From Psychrobacter sp. Cmf 22.2 (GTDB taxonomy: Bacteria; Pseudomonadota; Gammaproteobacteria; Pseudomonadales; Moraxellaceae): a stretch of DNA of 64,000 bases. This document shows positions 47,361-55,339 of the stretch, in pieces. Positions within the stretch are counted from its first letter, which is position 1. Every line of letters begins with the position of its first letter. The DNA lies in NCBI RefSeq assembly GCF_001921745.1, contig NZ_MRYA01000008.1, forward strand, positions 62,001-126,000, read 5' to 3'. The position numbers and the translations under genes were made by a program. The notes below the pieces were generated by a model. That model was given only the letters and a program-made list of their open reading frames with translations. It did not search any database and had not been told where the DNA came from.

Positions 47361-50291
47361 TTGGATGAAGACGTCACTTACGTGCGTGATGATGAAGTTG
47401 AGACTGCTTTTCGGTTTTATAAAAATGATCCTGTAGAAACACAAAAAGCGATTAAGGCAATGTTTCGTCGTCTAAAATTTTTTACTAATAACGACTTTGC
47501 TTTTATTGATGTCCATAACGAAAGACTATTTCAGCAAAACTCAGCAGTACTGCTTAAAATTGTCAAAATGCTACAAGATATTCGCCTAAAAACCAACGAA
47601 GAAAATCAGTTCTTAGGTGATATGTTCGAAGGCTTCCTTGACCAAGGTGTTAAGCAGTCCGAAGGGCAGTTTTTTACGCCGATGCCGATTGTGAAGTTTA
47701 TTATGAACGCGCTACCTTTGGATAATCTGATTGCAATCTCAGATGATATTCCCAAAGTTATTGATTATGCTTGCGGCGCGGGGCATTTCTTAAACGAGTA
47801 TGCCACCTCGATAAGACCTACTATCGAGAACGACCCTGATAAAAGCTTAGCAGAATATTATGACCATATTACTGGGATTGAAAAAGAGTATCGGCTGTCA
47901 AAAGTGGCTAAAGTTTCCGCCTTTATGTATGGACAAGATGATATCAATATCATTTATGCAGACGCTTTAGGTAGTAATGAGAATATCAAAAACAATAGTT
48001 ATTCGGTACTAGTCGCCAATCCACCTTATAGCGTTAAAGGATTTTTGGATACCCTAAAGCCTAGCGAGCGCAGACAGTACGAGCTACTCAATTATATCGA
48101 TGAGAAAAGCTATACTGTGAACAACAGTATCGAAACCTTCTTTATTGAGCGTGCCAAGCAACTGCTAAAAACAGATGGTGTGGCGGCGATTATTGTGCCC
48201 TCCTCTATTCTGACTAAAGGTAAAGCCAGTAGCACCTCTACCTCTAAAAACATCTATGTCGCGACCCGTGAAATCTTATTAAAACACTTCGATATCGTAG
48301 CGATAGCCGAATTTGGTAGCGGTACTTTCGGCAAAACGGGCACGAATACAGTGACGCTATTTTTGCGCCGTAAAACCACGGATGCGCCTGTCGAAGCTGA
48401 CCACTATGCAGAACGCGTCAATCGCTGGTTTAACCCTGTGCAAGCAAGTGTATCCAATAATGATGCGGTAGATATCAGTGAGGTTTTTGCGGACAGTCAC
48501 TTCATCAATGACTACTGCGCCCATCTTGAGCTGGACGCTGATGACTACAAAACGCTACTGGCTGGTAATCCAAATCAGGCACTATTAGATAGCGAGTATT
48601 TTAACAGTTATATCAAAGAGTTTGATAAATGGTCGGAGATTAAAAACCTCAAAAAACGCAAATCATTTAAAGCGCTCTCTAAGGATGAGCAGAAGGCTGA
48701 ATTAAACAGACGCTTAGTTGATTATCTAAAAGCGGCTGAACAAGACAAAGTCTATTATTTTGTGCTTGCCAGTCTCAATCCTCAGCCTGTGCTTATCATC
48801 AAAAGTCCAAGCAAGACCAAAGAGATGAAAGTGTTTTTGGGCTATGAGTGGAGCAGTGCCAAGGGTAATGAAGGCATTAAATATCTAGGTAGTGTAAAAG
48901 TAGAGGATGTTGAAGCCGTCGATGAAGACAGTGGTGAGGTGGCGCTTGAGGAAGAAGATAAGCGAGTATTAAGCAATCTGTATAATTTGGATAATATCCA
49001 TACGCCACTGTATAACCCAAAAGACAAACACGATGCTAATAAGATTAATCACTTAATAAATCAAAACTTCCAACAGGAACAATTTTTGATTCCAGAAGAA
49101 CTAGAGCCATTTGTCACTAAAGCACGATTGGTTGATATGCTGGACTTTTCAGTGATTGATTTTAATAAAGCAATTAGTTTAACGCCGAAAGTTGATTTTA
49201 CTATCAACACAAAGTGGGATTTGTTGCCATTAGGCTCAATTACTGAAGTCGTTAGTGGTGGAACGCCCGATACGAACACTCAAGAATATTGGGACGATGG
49301 TGATATATGCTGGGCCACTATTGTTGATACAAAGCAAAAATATATTCACGACACTGCAAGAAAGATAACTCAATTAGGTTTGGAAAATAGTAGTGCTAAA
49401 TTACTTCCTATAGATACGGTCATATTTTCTAGCCGAGCTACCATAGGTGAAGTAGCCATTAATAAAGTGCCTTTAGCAACCAATCAAGGTTTCAAAAATT
49501 TTATTTGCAATGAAGATAAAATCACTTATCAATACCTTTACTACCTTTTAGTATCTCTTAAAGAGGTATTTGAGATGATGATTCCTTCAGGTACAAAGTA
49601 CAAAGAAATAAATACTACCGATATTCGTAGTTTTAGAATACCTGTTCCTCCACTTGATATACAAAGAGAGATTGCATCTGCTTGTCAGAAAGTTGATGAT
49701 AAAGTTAAAAAGGCTCAAAATCAAACTGTAGAGTTTACGAATGAAATTAATAAGCTTATCTCTGAATCAGCTCACTATACTAACAGCCAAAAAACTAAAA
49801 TAGGTTCAGTTCTAGATTTAAAAGCGGGTAAGTTTGTCCCAGCCTCTGATATAGCCGATGATTATCACGAGTCGCTATATCCCTGCTACGGTGGTAATGG
49901 CTTACGAGGATATACTAAAACATTTACTCACGAAGGCGATTACTGCCTTATAGGTAGACAAGGTGCGTTATGCGGTAATATTACCCGAGTATTAGGTAAG
50001 TTTCACGCTACTGAACACGCCGTTGTGGTTACTCCTCTTATAGATATGAATGACACTTGGTTGTACTATAAGCTAGTTAGTCTAGACCTAAATCAATACG
50101 CTACAGGTGTTGCACAACCTGGATTATCTGTCAAAAACCTAAATAACTTACCTATCACAATTATTCCTATAGAAGAGCAAAGTAAAGTGGCGAAAGAGAT
50201 ACAAATTCTAGAGTCTAAACTTAACGAAGCTCAAGCTATCATTGATACAAGCAGTGATAAAAAACACGTAATTATTGAAAGTTATTTGTAG
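47361..50291 (+). CDS. DNA adenine methylase plus two specificity domains, C-terminal part of the interrupted RM protein
   Basis: About 976 residues from an in-frame TTG just after the amber codon. The N6-adenine methyltransferase of the HsdM type has motif I VIDYACGAGHF near residue 133 and motif IV VANPPYS near 218. Two target-recognition (HsdS-like) repeats follow: one at about 615-790 (LPLGSITEVVSGGTPDTNTQ ... IPVPPLDIQREIASAC) and one at about 805-976 (GSVLDLKAGKF ... YPCYGGNGLRGYTKTF ... IPIEEQSKVAKEI). This is a single-chain M-S design like type IIG/BcgI systems. No helicase-type HsdR lies nearby. If made alone it would methylate without cutting. Its stop codon lies in a palindromic repeat (50288-50365). 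Confidence 0.8.
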   Translation: MDEDVTYVRDDEVETAFRFYKNDPVETQKAIKAMFRRLKFFTNNDFAFIDVHNERLFQQNSAVLLKIVKMLQDIRLKTNEENQFLGDMFEGFLDQGVKQSEGQFFTPMPIVKFIMNALPLDNLIAISDDIPKVIDYACGAGHFLNEYATSIRPTIENDPDKSLAEYYDHITGIEKEYRLSKVAKVSAFMYGQDDINIIYADALGSNENIKNNSYSVLVANPPYSVKGFLDTLKPSERRQYELLNYIDEKSYTVNNSIETFFIERAKQLLKTDGVAAIIVPSSILTKGKASSTSTSKNIYVATREILLKHFDIVAIAEFGSGTFGKTGTNTVTLFLRRKTTDAPVEADHYAERVNRWFNPVQASVSNNDAVDISEVFADSHFINDYCAHLELDADDYKTLLAGNPNQALLDSEYFNSYIKEFDKWSEIKNLKKRKSFKALSKDEQKAELNRRLVDYLKAAEQDKVYYFVLASLNPQPVLIIKSPSKTKEMKVFLGYEWSSAKGNEGIKYLGSVKVEDVEAVDEDSGEVALEEEDKRVLSNLYNLDNIHTPLYNPKDKHDANKINHLINQNFQQEQFLIPEELEPFVTKARLVDMLDFSVIDFNKAISLTPKVDFTINTKWDLLPLGSITEVVSGGTPDTNTQEYWDDGDICWATIVDTKQKYIHDTARKITQLGLENSSAKLLPIDTVIFSSRATIGEVAINKVPLATNQGFKNFICNEDKITYQYLYYLLVSLKEVFEMMIPSGTKYKEINTTDIRSFRIPVPPLDIQREIASACQKVDDKVKKAQNQTVEFTNEINKLISESAHYTNSQKTKIGSVLDLKAGKFVPASDIADDYHESLYPCYGGNGLRGYTKTFTHEGDYCLIGRQGALCGNITRVLGKFHATEHAVVVTPLIDMNDTWLYYKLVSLDLNQYATGVAQPGLSVKNLNNLPITIIPIEEQSKVAKEIQILESKLNEAQAIIDTSSDKKHVIIESYL

Positions 50292-50365
50292 GTTGGTGTC
50301 GAGGCACGAGACCCAACAATTTTTAAATCAAGAATGTTGGGGGTCGCAAGCTCCGCCCAACCTAC
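50288..50365. repeat. Palindromic intergenic repeat overlapping the methylase stop
   Basis: GTAGGTTGG (50288-50296) pairs with CCAACCTAC (50357-50365), and inside it CCCAACA (50312-50318) pairs with TGTTGGG (50335-50341). The first arm contains the methylase TAG stop (50289-50291). The shape is that of a REP-like dispersed palindrome. No second copy is seen here. Confidence 0.7.
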
Positions 50366-50392
50366 CCAAACTGAACAACGACCAATATTTGT

Positions 50393-50557
50393 AAGAATGA
50401 GATGTTGCCGCTAGTCCTGATTGCAGCGGTTATCCTTGTCTGCTTACTGGGATGCGGGGGCTGGCTAGAGGGGGTCGCTCGAATGTTGGAACGCCTCTAG
50501 CCTTAGCCACCGCCCCGGTGAGTAGGCAAGATATGAGCGAAAAGCAGGATTAGCTAC
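50393..50557 (+). repeat. Structured repeat, copy B (right flank of the RM locus)
   Basis: About 165 nt on the plus strand, in inverted orientation to copy A (46135-46301). Outer stem: GCTAGTCCTG (50410-50419) with CAGGATTAGC (50545-50554), one G-U pair. Inner stem: CCTTGTCTGCTTACTGGG region (50435-50451) with 50514-50530, 17 contiguous pairs, four of them G-U. A second segment, GGCTAGAGG (50463-50471), pairs with CCTCTAGCC (50494-50502). The arms differ from copy A in sequence but keep pairing, which indicates a conserved structure. No protein is encoded here. Confidence 0.8.
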
Positions 50558-50730
50558 CTACTATTTTTTAAGTTTTAAATAAGCTACAATCGCTCTAACA
50601 GTACCGCCTCCTCTATCTTCCTCCTCTGGCAACATTAGGTTAGAAAACGTGGCGGTCTTCTTTTGTCTTGATTTTGCTTAGGTCGCGTAGGGTTAGTCAC
50701 TTAACATTTAAATTTAGCATGGTTTAAAAT

Positions 50731-50790
50731 GGTGGGTTACGCCTTGTCTGCATTCTCTACGAGAATTTGACGAGTCTAACGCCACCCTAC
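50731..50790. repeat. Imperfect palindrome right of the RM locus
   Basis: GGTGGGTTACGCC at the left and a matching GGCGTTAGAC-type complement at the right form imperfect arms. In the centre ATTCTC pairs with GAGAAT around TAC. It resembles the GGTGGGTTA-type intergenic repeats of related genomes. It ends just before the 3' end of the methyltransferase gene (50796). Confidence 0.5.
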
Positions 50791-50795
50791 TTCAA

Positions 50796-51455
50796 TCATG
50801 AACTCAAGTCGCGCGGCGTCGCCTCGCCCCAATAGTAATAACCCACGATATTGACGCTCTGAGTGAATCCTTGCTGACCCGTTACCTCAAACCCCGCCTG
50901 CGCGATCAGCTGTTCTATATCTCTATCAAGATGACAGCCACCCGCTACCGGCTTCCATGCTGGAGTGATGAGCTGTTGCATTTTGCCTACCCATTTGGGC
51001 TGCGGCGCTAAACCGTGCTCGGCATAATAGAGGGTGCCAGTCGGTTTTAGCACGCGTCTCATTTCAGTTAGCGCTTGGATAGGATTAGGGATAGAGCATA
51101 GCGTAAACGTCATGACCACACTGTCCACGCTGTTGTCTTCAAGTGGTAAGATCTCGGCTGACAGCGGCTCTGAGATAAAGTCGATGCCTGCGCTAGCAAA
51201 GCGCTCCCTTGCCAATGGATGCAGGTGCGGGTCAACACCTATCACTTGTTTGACGGTTTGAGGGTTGTAAAACTCAGCATTGAGCCCACTGCCAACCCCG
51301 ACTTCTAGCACTATGCCATGGGCTTTTGGGACGACCAGCGCTCTTTGCTCACTTACAATCTTTAATGCACAGACTTTGTCGATTAGTACTGGTAAGACTT
51401 TATTATCATAGATGCTTTTGAGATTGCTGATTTTGGAGGTCGGCTTTGATTTCAT
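50796..51455 (-). CDS. Class I SAM-dependent methyltransferase
   Basis: A Rossmann-fold methyltransferase of 219 residues. The SAM-binding motif I is VLEVGVGSGLN near residue 50, followed by VIGVDPHLHP, the acidic motif EDNSVDSVVMTFTLCSIPNP and the motif TGTLYYAEHGLAP. The C-terminal part (GCHLDRDIEQLIAQAGF, GYYYWGEA) resembles UbiE/phosphatidylethanolamine N-methyltransferase-like and METTL7-like proteins. The substrate is unknown. The ATG at 51455 has AAAGGAG 6 nt upstream, so the 30-codon upstream extension is not used. It is downstream of the DUF2256 gene on the same strand. Confidence 0.88.
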   Translation of the reverse strand: MKSKPTSKISNLKSIYDNKVLPVLIDKVCALKIVSEQRALVVPKAHGIVLEVGVGSGLNAEFYNPQTVKQVIGVDPHLHPLARERFASAGIDFISEPLSAEILPLEDNSVDSVVMTFTLCSIPNPIQALTEMRRVLKPTGTLYYAEHGLAPQPKWVGKMQQLITPAWKPVAGGCHLDRDIEQLIAQAGFEVTGQQGFTQSVNIVGYYYWGEATPRDLSS

Positions 51456-51495
51456 GATGACTCCTTTATAATTAAAATATGGACATCTTTGTATT

Positions 51496-51639
51496 CTACT
51501 CACTCTTTTTACTTCGCCGACACCGTTCCGAACAATAAACCACATTATCCCAGTCTTTCTCCCACTTTTTGCGCCATGTAAAAGGACGCTGGCAGACGGG
51601 GCATATCTTTTGCGGCAGATTAACCTTTTTGTGTGCCAT
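51496..51639 (-). CDS. DUF2256 zinc-ribbon protein
   Basis: A 47-residue basic protein, start at 51639. The frame opens at 51699, but [20 protein letters not shown] is the usual DUF2256 N-terminus. Cys13, Cys16, Cys36 and Cys40 form a zinc-ribbon-like site (CPVC ... YCSERC). The conserved [20 protein letters not shown] region covers the domain and must be read as segments. DUF2256 genes are often found next to cryptochrome/photolyase-type genes; here the neighbours are a TolB-like gene and a methyltransferase. Function unknown. Confidence 0.88.
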   Translation of the reverse strand: MAHKKVNLPQKICPVCQRPFTWRKKWEKDWDNVVYCSERCRRSKKSE

Positions 51640-51670
51640 AGTCCTTTTCTCTAAAGTTAACAAGGAATGA

Positions 51671-52705
51671 TTACTGACTCCAAATAGGTGAGCGTACAAC
51701 CCCGCCTGTCTTACTGCTAATGGCGTAGCTTGTCCGACCCGCTAGCGAATGTATGACTATGCTGCCGCCACTTTGTCCGTCCACTCGTGAGGTCCGCGTG
51801 GGATAAACAGTATATTGTCCAGAGGGTGAAAAACGTGCTGGCTCGTCTATACCCGTCTCTGCAAGTTTGACAGTCTTTCCTGTTGCTAGCGACATAATCG
51901 CTGCTTGACGATCGTTTAGGTACGCTAAGTGTTTGCCATCACGGCTGAGCTGCGGACTGGCAGCATAATCTTTTTTAGTGATTTGAGTGGCGTTACGAGT
52001 CGCAAAGTCGTAGCGATATATTCTTGGTCGTCCAGCGTTTTTCTTATCACTGGTATAGACAAAGCTTTGCCCGTCACTTGCATAGCTTGGCTGCACCTCT
52101 GTGCTAGGCAGTGTGGTGAGCTGTTTGGTTTTACCGCTATTTAGATGCATCTCATAGATATCTGCATCACCACCAACGGTTGAGCTATAAAGTAGCTTTT
52201 GGCCATCCGGCGAGAATGACGGAGACAGGTTACTACCCTCAGTATCTACTACCAAATTGTGCGTCTGGCTACTGACATCATAAATGTAGATTCTTGGGTT
52301 TTGACGCGGTGCTTGTTTACTATAAGCCAATAACTGACCATCGGTTGACCATGCTGGCGCATATATGTAGCCGCTTAGCTCATCGATGAGCTGTCTATCG
52401 CTACCATCAGGACGAATGCTATACAAACTAGAAACTTTTGTAGACCCTGCGCCTTGCTCTTCTACATAAGCGATACGTCCTGCACGATCTAGCGCAGGCA
52501 TATTGTCAGTTAGTGGATTGATAATGGTACTACTCATAGAGGGAGGCACACTTTTATCTGTTGGCAAACTACTACACGCCGTCAAAAAAACACCCAGTAT
52601 GGCACTCGTCGTGATATTAAAAGCGGTGTGTAGACTAATAGTATGCACATTAATAGTAGAAAGGAGTTTTTTATATAGATGTCTGGGGAGGTTGGAAGTA
52701 AGCAT
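51671..52705 (-). CDS. TolB-like beta-propeller lipoprotein
   Basis: The 344-residue protein has a lipoprotein signal (GVFLTACSS, Cys44), unusually far from its only ATG. It then has a beta-propeller of WD40-like PD40 repeats ([77 protein letters not shown]). The pattern S-x-DG-x-xLAY matches TolB. It is not the tol-operon TolB, since no tol-pal genes lie beside it. A shorter non-ATG start within residues 15-28 is possible. It lies just upstream of DUF2256 on the same strand. Confidence 0.8.
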   Translation of the reverse strand: MLTSNLPRHLYKKLLSTINVHTISLHTAFNITTSAILGVFLTACSSLPTDKSVPPSMSSTIINPLTDNMPALDRAGRIAYVEEQGAGSTKVSSLYSIRPDGSDRQLIDELSGYIYAPAWSTDGQLLAYSKQAPRQNPRIYIYDVSSQTHNLVVDTEGSNLSPSFSPDGQKLLYSSTVGGDADIYEMHLNSGKTKQLTTLPSTEVQPSYASDGQSFVYTSDKKNAGRPRIYRYDFATRNATQITKKDYAASPQLSRDGKHLAYLNDRQAAIMSLATGKTVKLAETGIDEPARFSPSGQYTVYPTRTSRVDGQSGGSIVIHSLAGRTSYAISSKTGGVVRSPIWSQ

Positions 52706-52862
52706 AAAAGTGTACTCGGTTAAGTTCTGGCTAGAAGCAATAAATCAAATGTCAAAAAACGCATTTAATTGGCTAGCATGTCATTTATCTTTTATTAAAA
52801 ATACCCATTGATGAGATAAGAAGACAATAGGTAAAATAATTAGGACACATAATCAAGTCATA

Positions 52863-52895
52863 AAAAAACGCCTCACTACATTACATAGTGAGGCG
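52863..52895 (-). terminator. Rho-independent terminator after the META gene
   Basis: CGCCTCACTA pairs with TAGTGAGGCG around a 7-nt loop. On the minus strand it is followed by T7. It lies about 95 bp past the stop of the META-domain gene at 52988. Confidence 0.92.
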
Positions 52896-52987
52896 CTCTA
52901 TAGTTAGCAACTATCTGTCTTTTTTCTATAGTAATAACAATAATTTATACAAACCATGTCAAACCACTTTATGTACTTAGTTATTAC

Positions 52988-53476
52988 TTATTTAGCGATG
53001 GCTTTAAAATGAGCAACTTGGTTTGCATTGCGAATAGTCAAGATAGGTACATTGTTTACGTTATTATTGATGCTATATTTGCCTTGTACCGTCGCCATCG
53101 TTGCCGTATCAAAGCTCGCTTGTGGCTCAGGACATGCCATCATAGTGGCTAGGACATTGTTTAGTACCACATTACCATTTACGACACTATATTCAGCGCC
53201 CATGTTATTACAGGTATTCATAAAAGTAACGCGATCGCTACCATTGGATTCAGAGAAGCTAAGTGTTAACGGTTTAGATGGGTTATAAAATAGCTGAGAG
53301 ACTTGTTCACCATTGCTACGTTTGGCCTCAACGAGCTGCCAGTCATGAGCCTGTAAGGCATCTGAAGTAATAGGCTGCGTAACTGGGGCGGTGACATTTG
53401 GAGTAGTTTGACAACCAGCAGCAAGTGTACCTACTGTAAGGGTTGCAGCCATCATTACTTTGGTCATATTTTTCAT
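52988..53476 (-). CDS. META-domain (HslJ-like) lipoprotein
   Basis: A 162-residue lipoprotein with a META domain, as in E. coli HslJ, linked to stress and novobiocin tolerance. The ATG at 53476 has TAGGAG about 6 nt upstream and gives MKNMTKVMMAAT with lipobox AAGC (Cys22). The META domain spans residues ~45-160 with the family marker FMNTCNNMGAEYSV, then LATMMACPEP (the two conserved Cys) and the end QVAHFKAIAK. The longer frame to 53548 has no SD. A short paralogue that keeps only the signal peptide and linker is encoded upstream on the same strand. Confidence 0.9.
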   Translation of the reverse strand: MKNMTKVMMAATLTVGTLAAGCQTTPNVTAPVTQPITSDALQAHDWQLVEAKRSNGEQVSQLFYNPSKPLTLSFSESNGSDRVTFMNTCNNMGAEYSVVNGNVVLNNVLATMMACPEPQASFDTATMATVQGKYSINNNVNNVPILTIRNANQVAHFKAIAK

Positions 53477-53906
53477 AAAAACTCCTATAATAGATAAATT
53501 TAAATCTTTAAATAATAAACATGTTTTTCGCTTATTATTTAGCATCATAACTTTTATAATGATTGTTTATTTTTATTTAATTTTTTGAAAAACTATTCTA
53601 AACAACAGCGCTATTATGCCTGACTAGCAGATTATTGTCATGAAAGTTTACGTACACCCTTACCGCTAGATTTGTTCAACTATATAGGTGTTTTGCTAAT
53701 CCTTCTTGTCAAAGTGTAGGTTACCTGCTAACTGTTAATCTAAATCCAATCGCTCTGATCTATCAAGCGCTCGCTACCTTTAATCACTCAACACTCTTAA
53801 TCACTCGCTATTTTTAATCACTCGATATTTTATCTAAAACCAACACAAAAAAATACCCCACTTATTAGCGAGGTCTTTTGCAAAGATTATTGTTACATAA
53901 TTTTGA
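53477..53906. other. Intergenic region between the META gene and its short paralogue
   Basis: About 430 bp, AT-rich. I see no remnant of a META domain in any frame of this gap. A weak stem with T-run near 53850-53880 may terminate the short gene. No other structure is recognisable. Confidence 0.45.
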
Positions 53907-54029
53907 TCAAATAACATCTGTACCAGTAATGTCAGGCTGGCTAGTTGGCTGTGAATTTAAAGACTGACAGCCTACTAGTACGCTTAACATTACAAGGCTA
54001 GTCACTACTGCTTTGGTCATATTTTTCAT
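53907..54029 (-). CDS. Tiny lipoprotein, truncated META paralogue
   Basis: The ATG at 54029 (GAGGAG 6-7 nt upstream) gives a 40-residue lipoprotein: a signal peptide MKNMTKAVVTSL... with lipobox VLVGC (Cys21), then a mature part of only 20 residues (CQSLNSQPTSQPDITGTDVI, given once). It parallels the META lipoprotein (MKNMTK N-terminus, CQ-x-x-P-x-T linker) up to the point where its domain would begin. The upstream extension to 54149 has no SD. It may be a degraded paralogue or a functional small lipoprotein. Confidence 0.65.
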   Translation of the reverse strand: MKNMTKAVVTSLVMLSVLVGCQSLNSQPTSQPDITGTDVI

Positions 54030-54343
54030 TGGTACTCCTCGTGTAGATTGATTAAATATCGTCGTTGGTAAGTTTCTTATTGCATGAGACCTATGATACC
54101 TGTCTGTATTCTCACTATTAACATTAGCTTGTTTGAGCTTCAATAACAACTATCATCTACTTTGCTATCAGTTATTTAATGTTAATCAAAAATATTTATG
54201 ACTATCATTGCTGTTACATAACGGTATAGCCAGCCAAGCGTTCATCGAAAAACACCGTGACTGCTAGCGTTTATGGCAGAGCCGTTAACCGTGCATTTAT
54301 GTTATAATGTACCTACATTAATTCTATAACTATAAGTACGATA

Positions 54344-55138
54344 ATGATGACTAAAAAATCCCTTATTCAGTCCCCTGAAGCCATAGAAAAAATGCGTGTT
54401 GCTGGTAAGCTTGCCAGCGATGTACTTGTGATGCTTGATGAGCACGTCAGAGTCGGTATCAGTACCGAAGCGCTCAATCAAATTGCTCACGATTATATCG
54501 TCAATGAGCAAGGGGCTATTCCAGCACCGCTTAACTACAATGGTTTTCCAAAATCAATCTGCACCTCAGTGAATCATGTGGTGTGCCACGGTATCCCGTC
54601 CGAAAATAAACTGCTCAAAGACGGTGATATCATCAATATCGATGTGACCGTGATTAAAGATGGCTATTATGGCGATACCTCAAAAATGTGGATCGTTGGT
54701 AATGGCTCCATCATGGCGCAGCGTATCTGTAAAGTGGCACAAGACGCACTTTATGCAGGCATGAGTGTCGTCAAAGATGGCGCACGCTTGGGTGATGTCG
54801 GTGCTGCTATCCAAGAAGTGGTCGAGCCTGAACGCTTTAGTATTGTACGTGAGTTCTGTGGTCACGGTATTAGTAATGAGTTTCATCATGAGCCACAAGT
54901 TATGCACTACGGCAAAAAAGGCACAGGGTTCGAGCTTAAGACTGGCATGACCTTTACTATTGAGCCAATGATTAACCAAGGCACGTGGCAGACCAAGATT
55001 CTACCGGATGAATGGACAGCCATTACTAAAGATCGTAAGCTGTCAGCGCAATGGGAGCACACGATGGTTGTGACTGATAACGGCTGTGAGGTGTTTACCA
55101 CTCGCCCTGAAGAAGACTTAAGCTTTTTGACCCAATGA
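54344..55138 (+). CDS. map: Methionine aminopeptidase, type I
   Basis: Map removes the initiator methionine from nascent proteins in the cytosol. The 264-residue length is typical. Metal ligands of the pita-bread fold are present: Asp in NIDVTVIKDGYYGDTS (two Asp, near residues 97 and 108), His in GHGISNEFHHEP near 171, and the two Glu in TIEPMI near 204 and WEHTM near 235. Start: ATGATG at 54344/54347, no strong SD. It is followed by a terminator and then glnD, the usual map-glnD neighbourhood in gammaproteobacteria. Confidence 0.96.
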   Translation: MMTKKSLIQSPEAIEKMRVAGKLASDVLVMLDEHVRVGISTEALNQIAHDYIVNEQGAIPAPLNYNGFPKSICTSVNHVVCHGIPSENKLLKDGDIINIDVTVIKDGYYGDTSKMWIVGNGSIMAQRICKVAQDALYAGMSVVKDGARLGDVGAAIQEVVEPERFSIVREFCGHGISNEFHHEPQVMHYGKKGTGFELKTGMTFTIEPMINQGTWQTKILPDEWTAITKDRKLSAQWEHTMVVTDNGCEVFTTRPEEDLSFLTQ

Positions 55139-55145
55139 TATAAAT

Positions 55146-55171
55146 AAAGATCGCTTAGGCGGTCTTTTTTT
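55146..55171 (+). terminator. Rho-independent terminator after map
   Basis: AAAGATCGC pairs with GCGGTCTTT around TTAG (one T-G pair), followed by T8. It begins 8 bp past the map stop. Confidence 0.92.
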
Positions 55172-55339
55172 TTGGACTATTATTATCGGCTTTAGGCTAT
55201 CATCGTCTTTAGGCCATTATCATTGTTAGTCGATAGATACACGTTGAGCATCATGCTTGCTACTTTTTTACCTTTATACTTTTATTTGCTTTTCATTTCT
55301 AATAATCTCTATTTCTGAATTCTTGATTGGATAACGCTC

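Noticed and set aside
46135..50557. Repeats A and B as integron attC sites
   Set aside because: No GTTRRRY/RYYYAAC core pair at the ends, and no integrase in the window.
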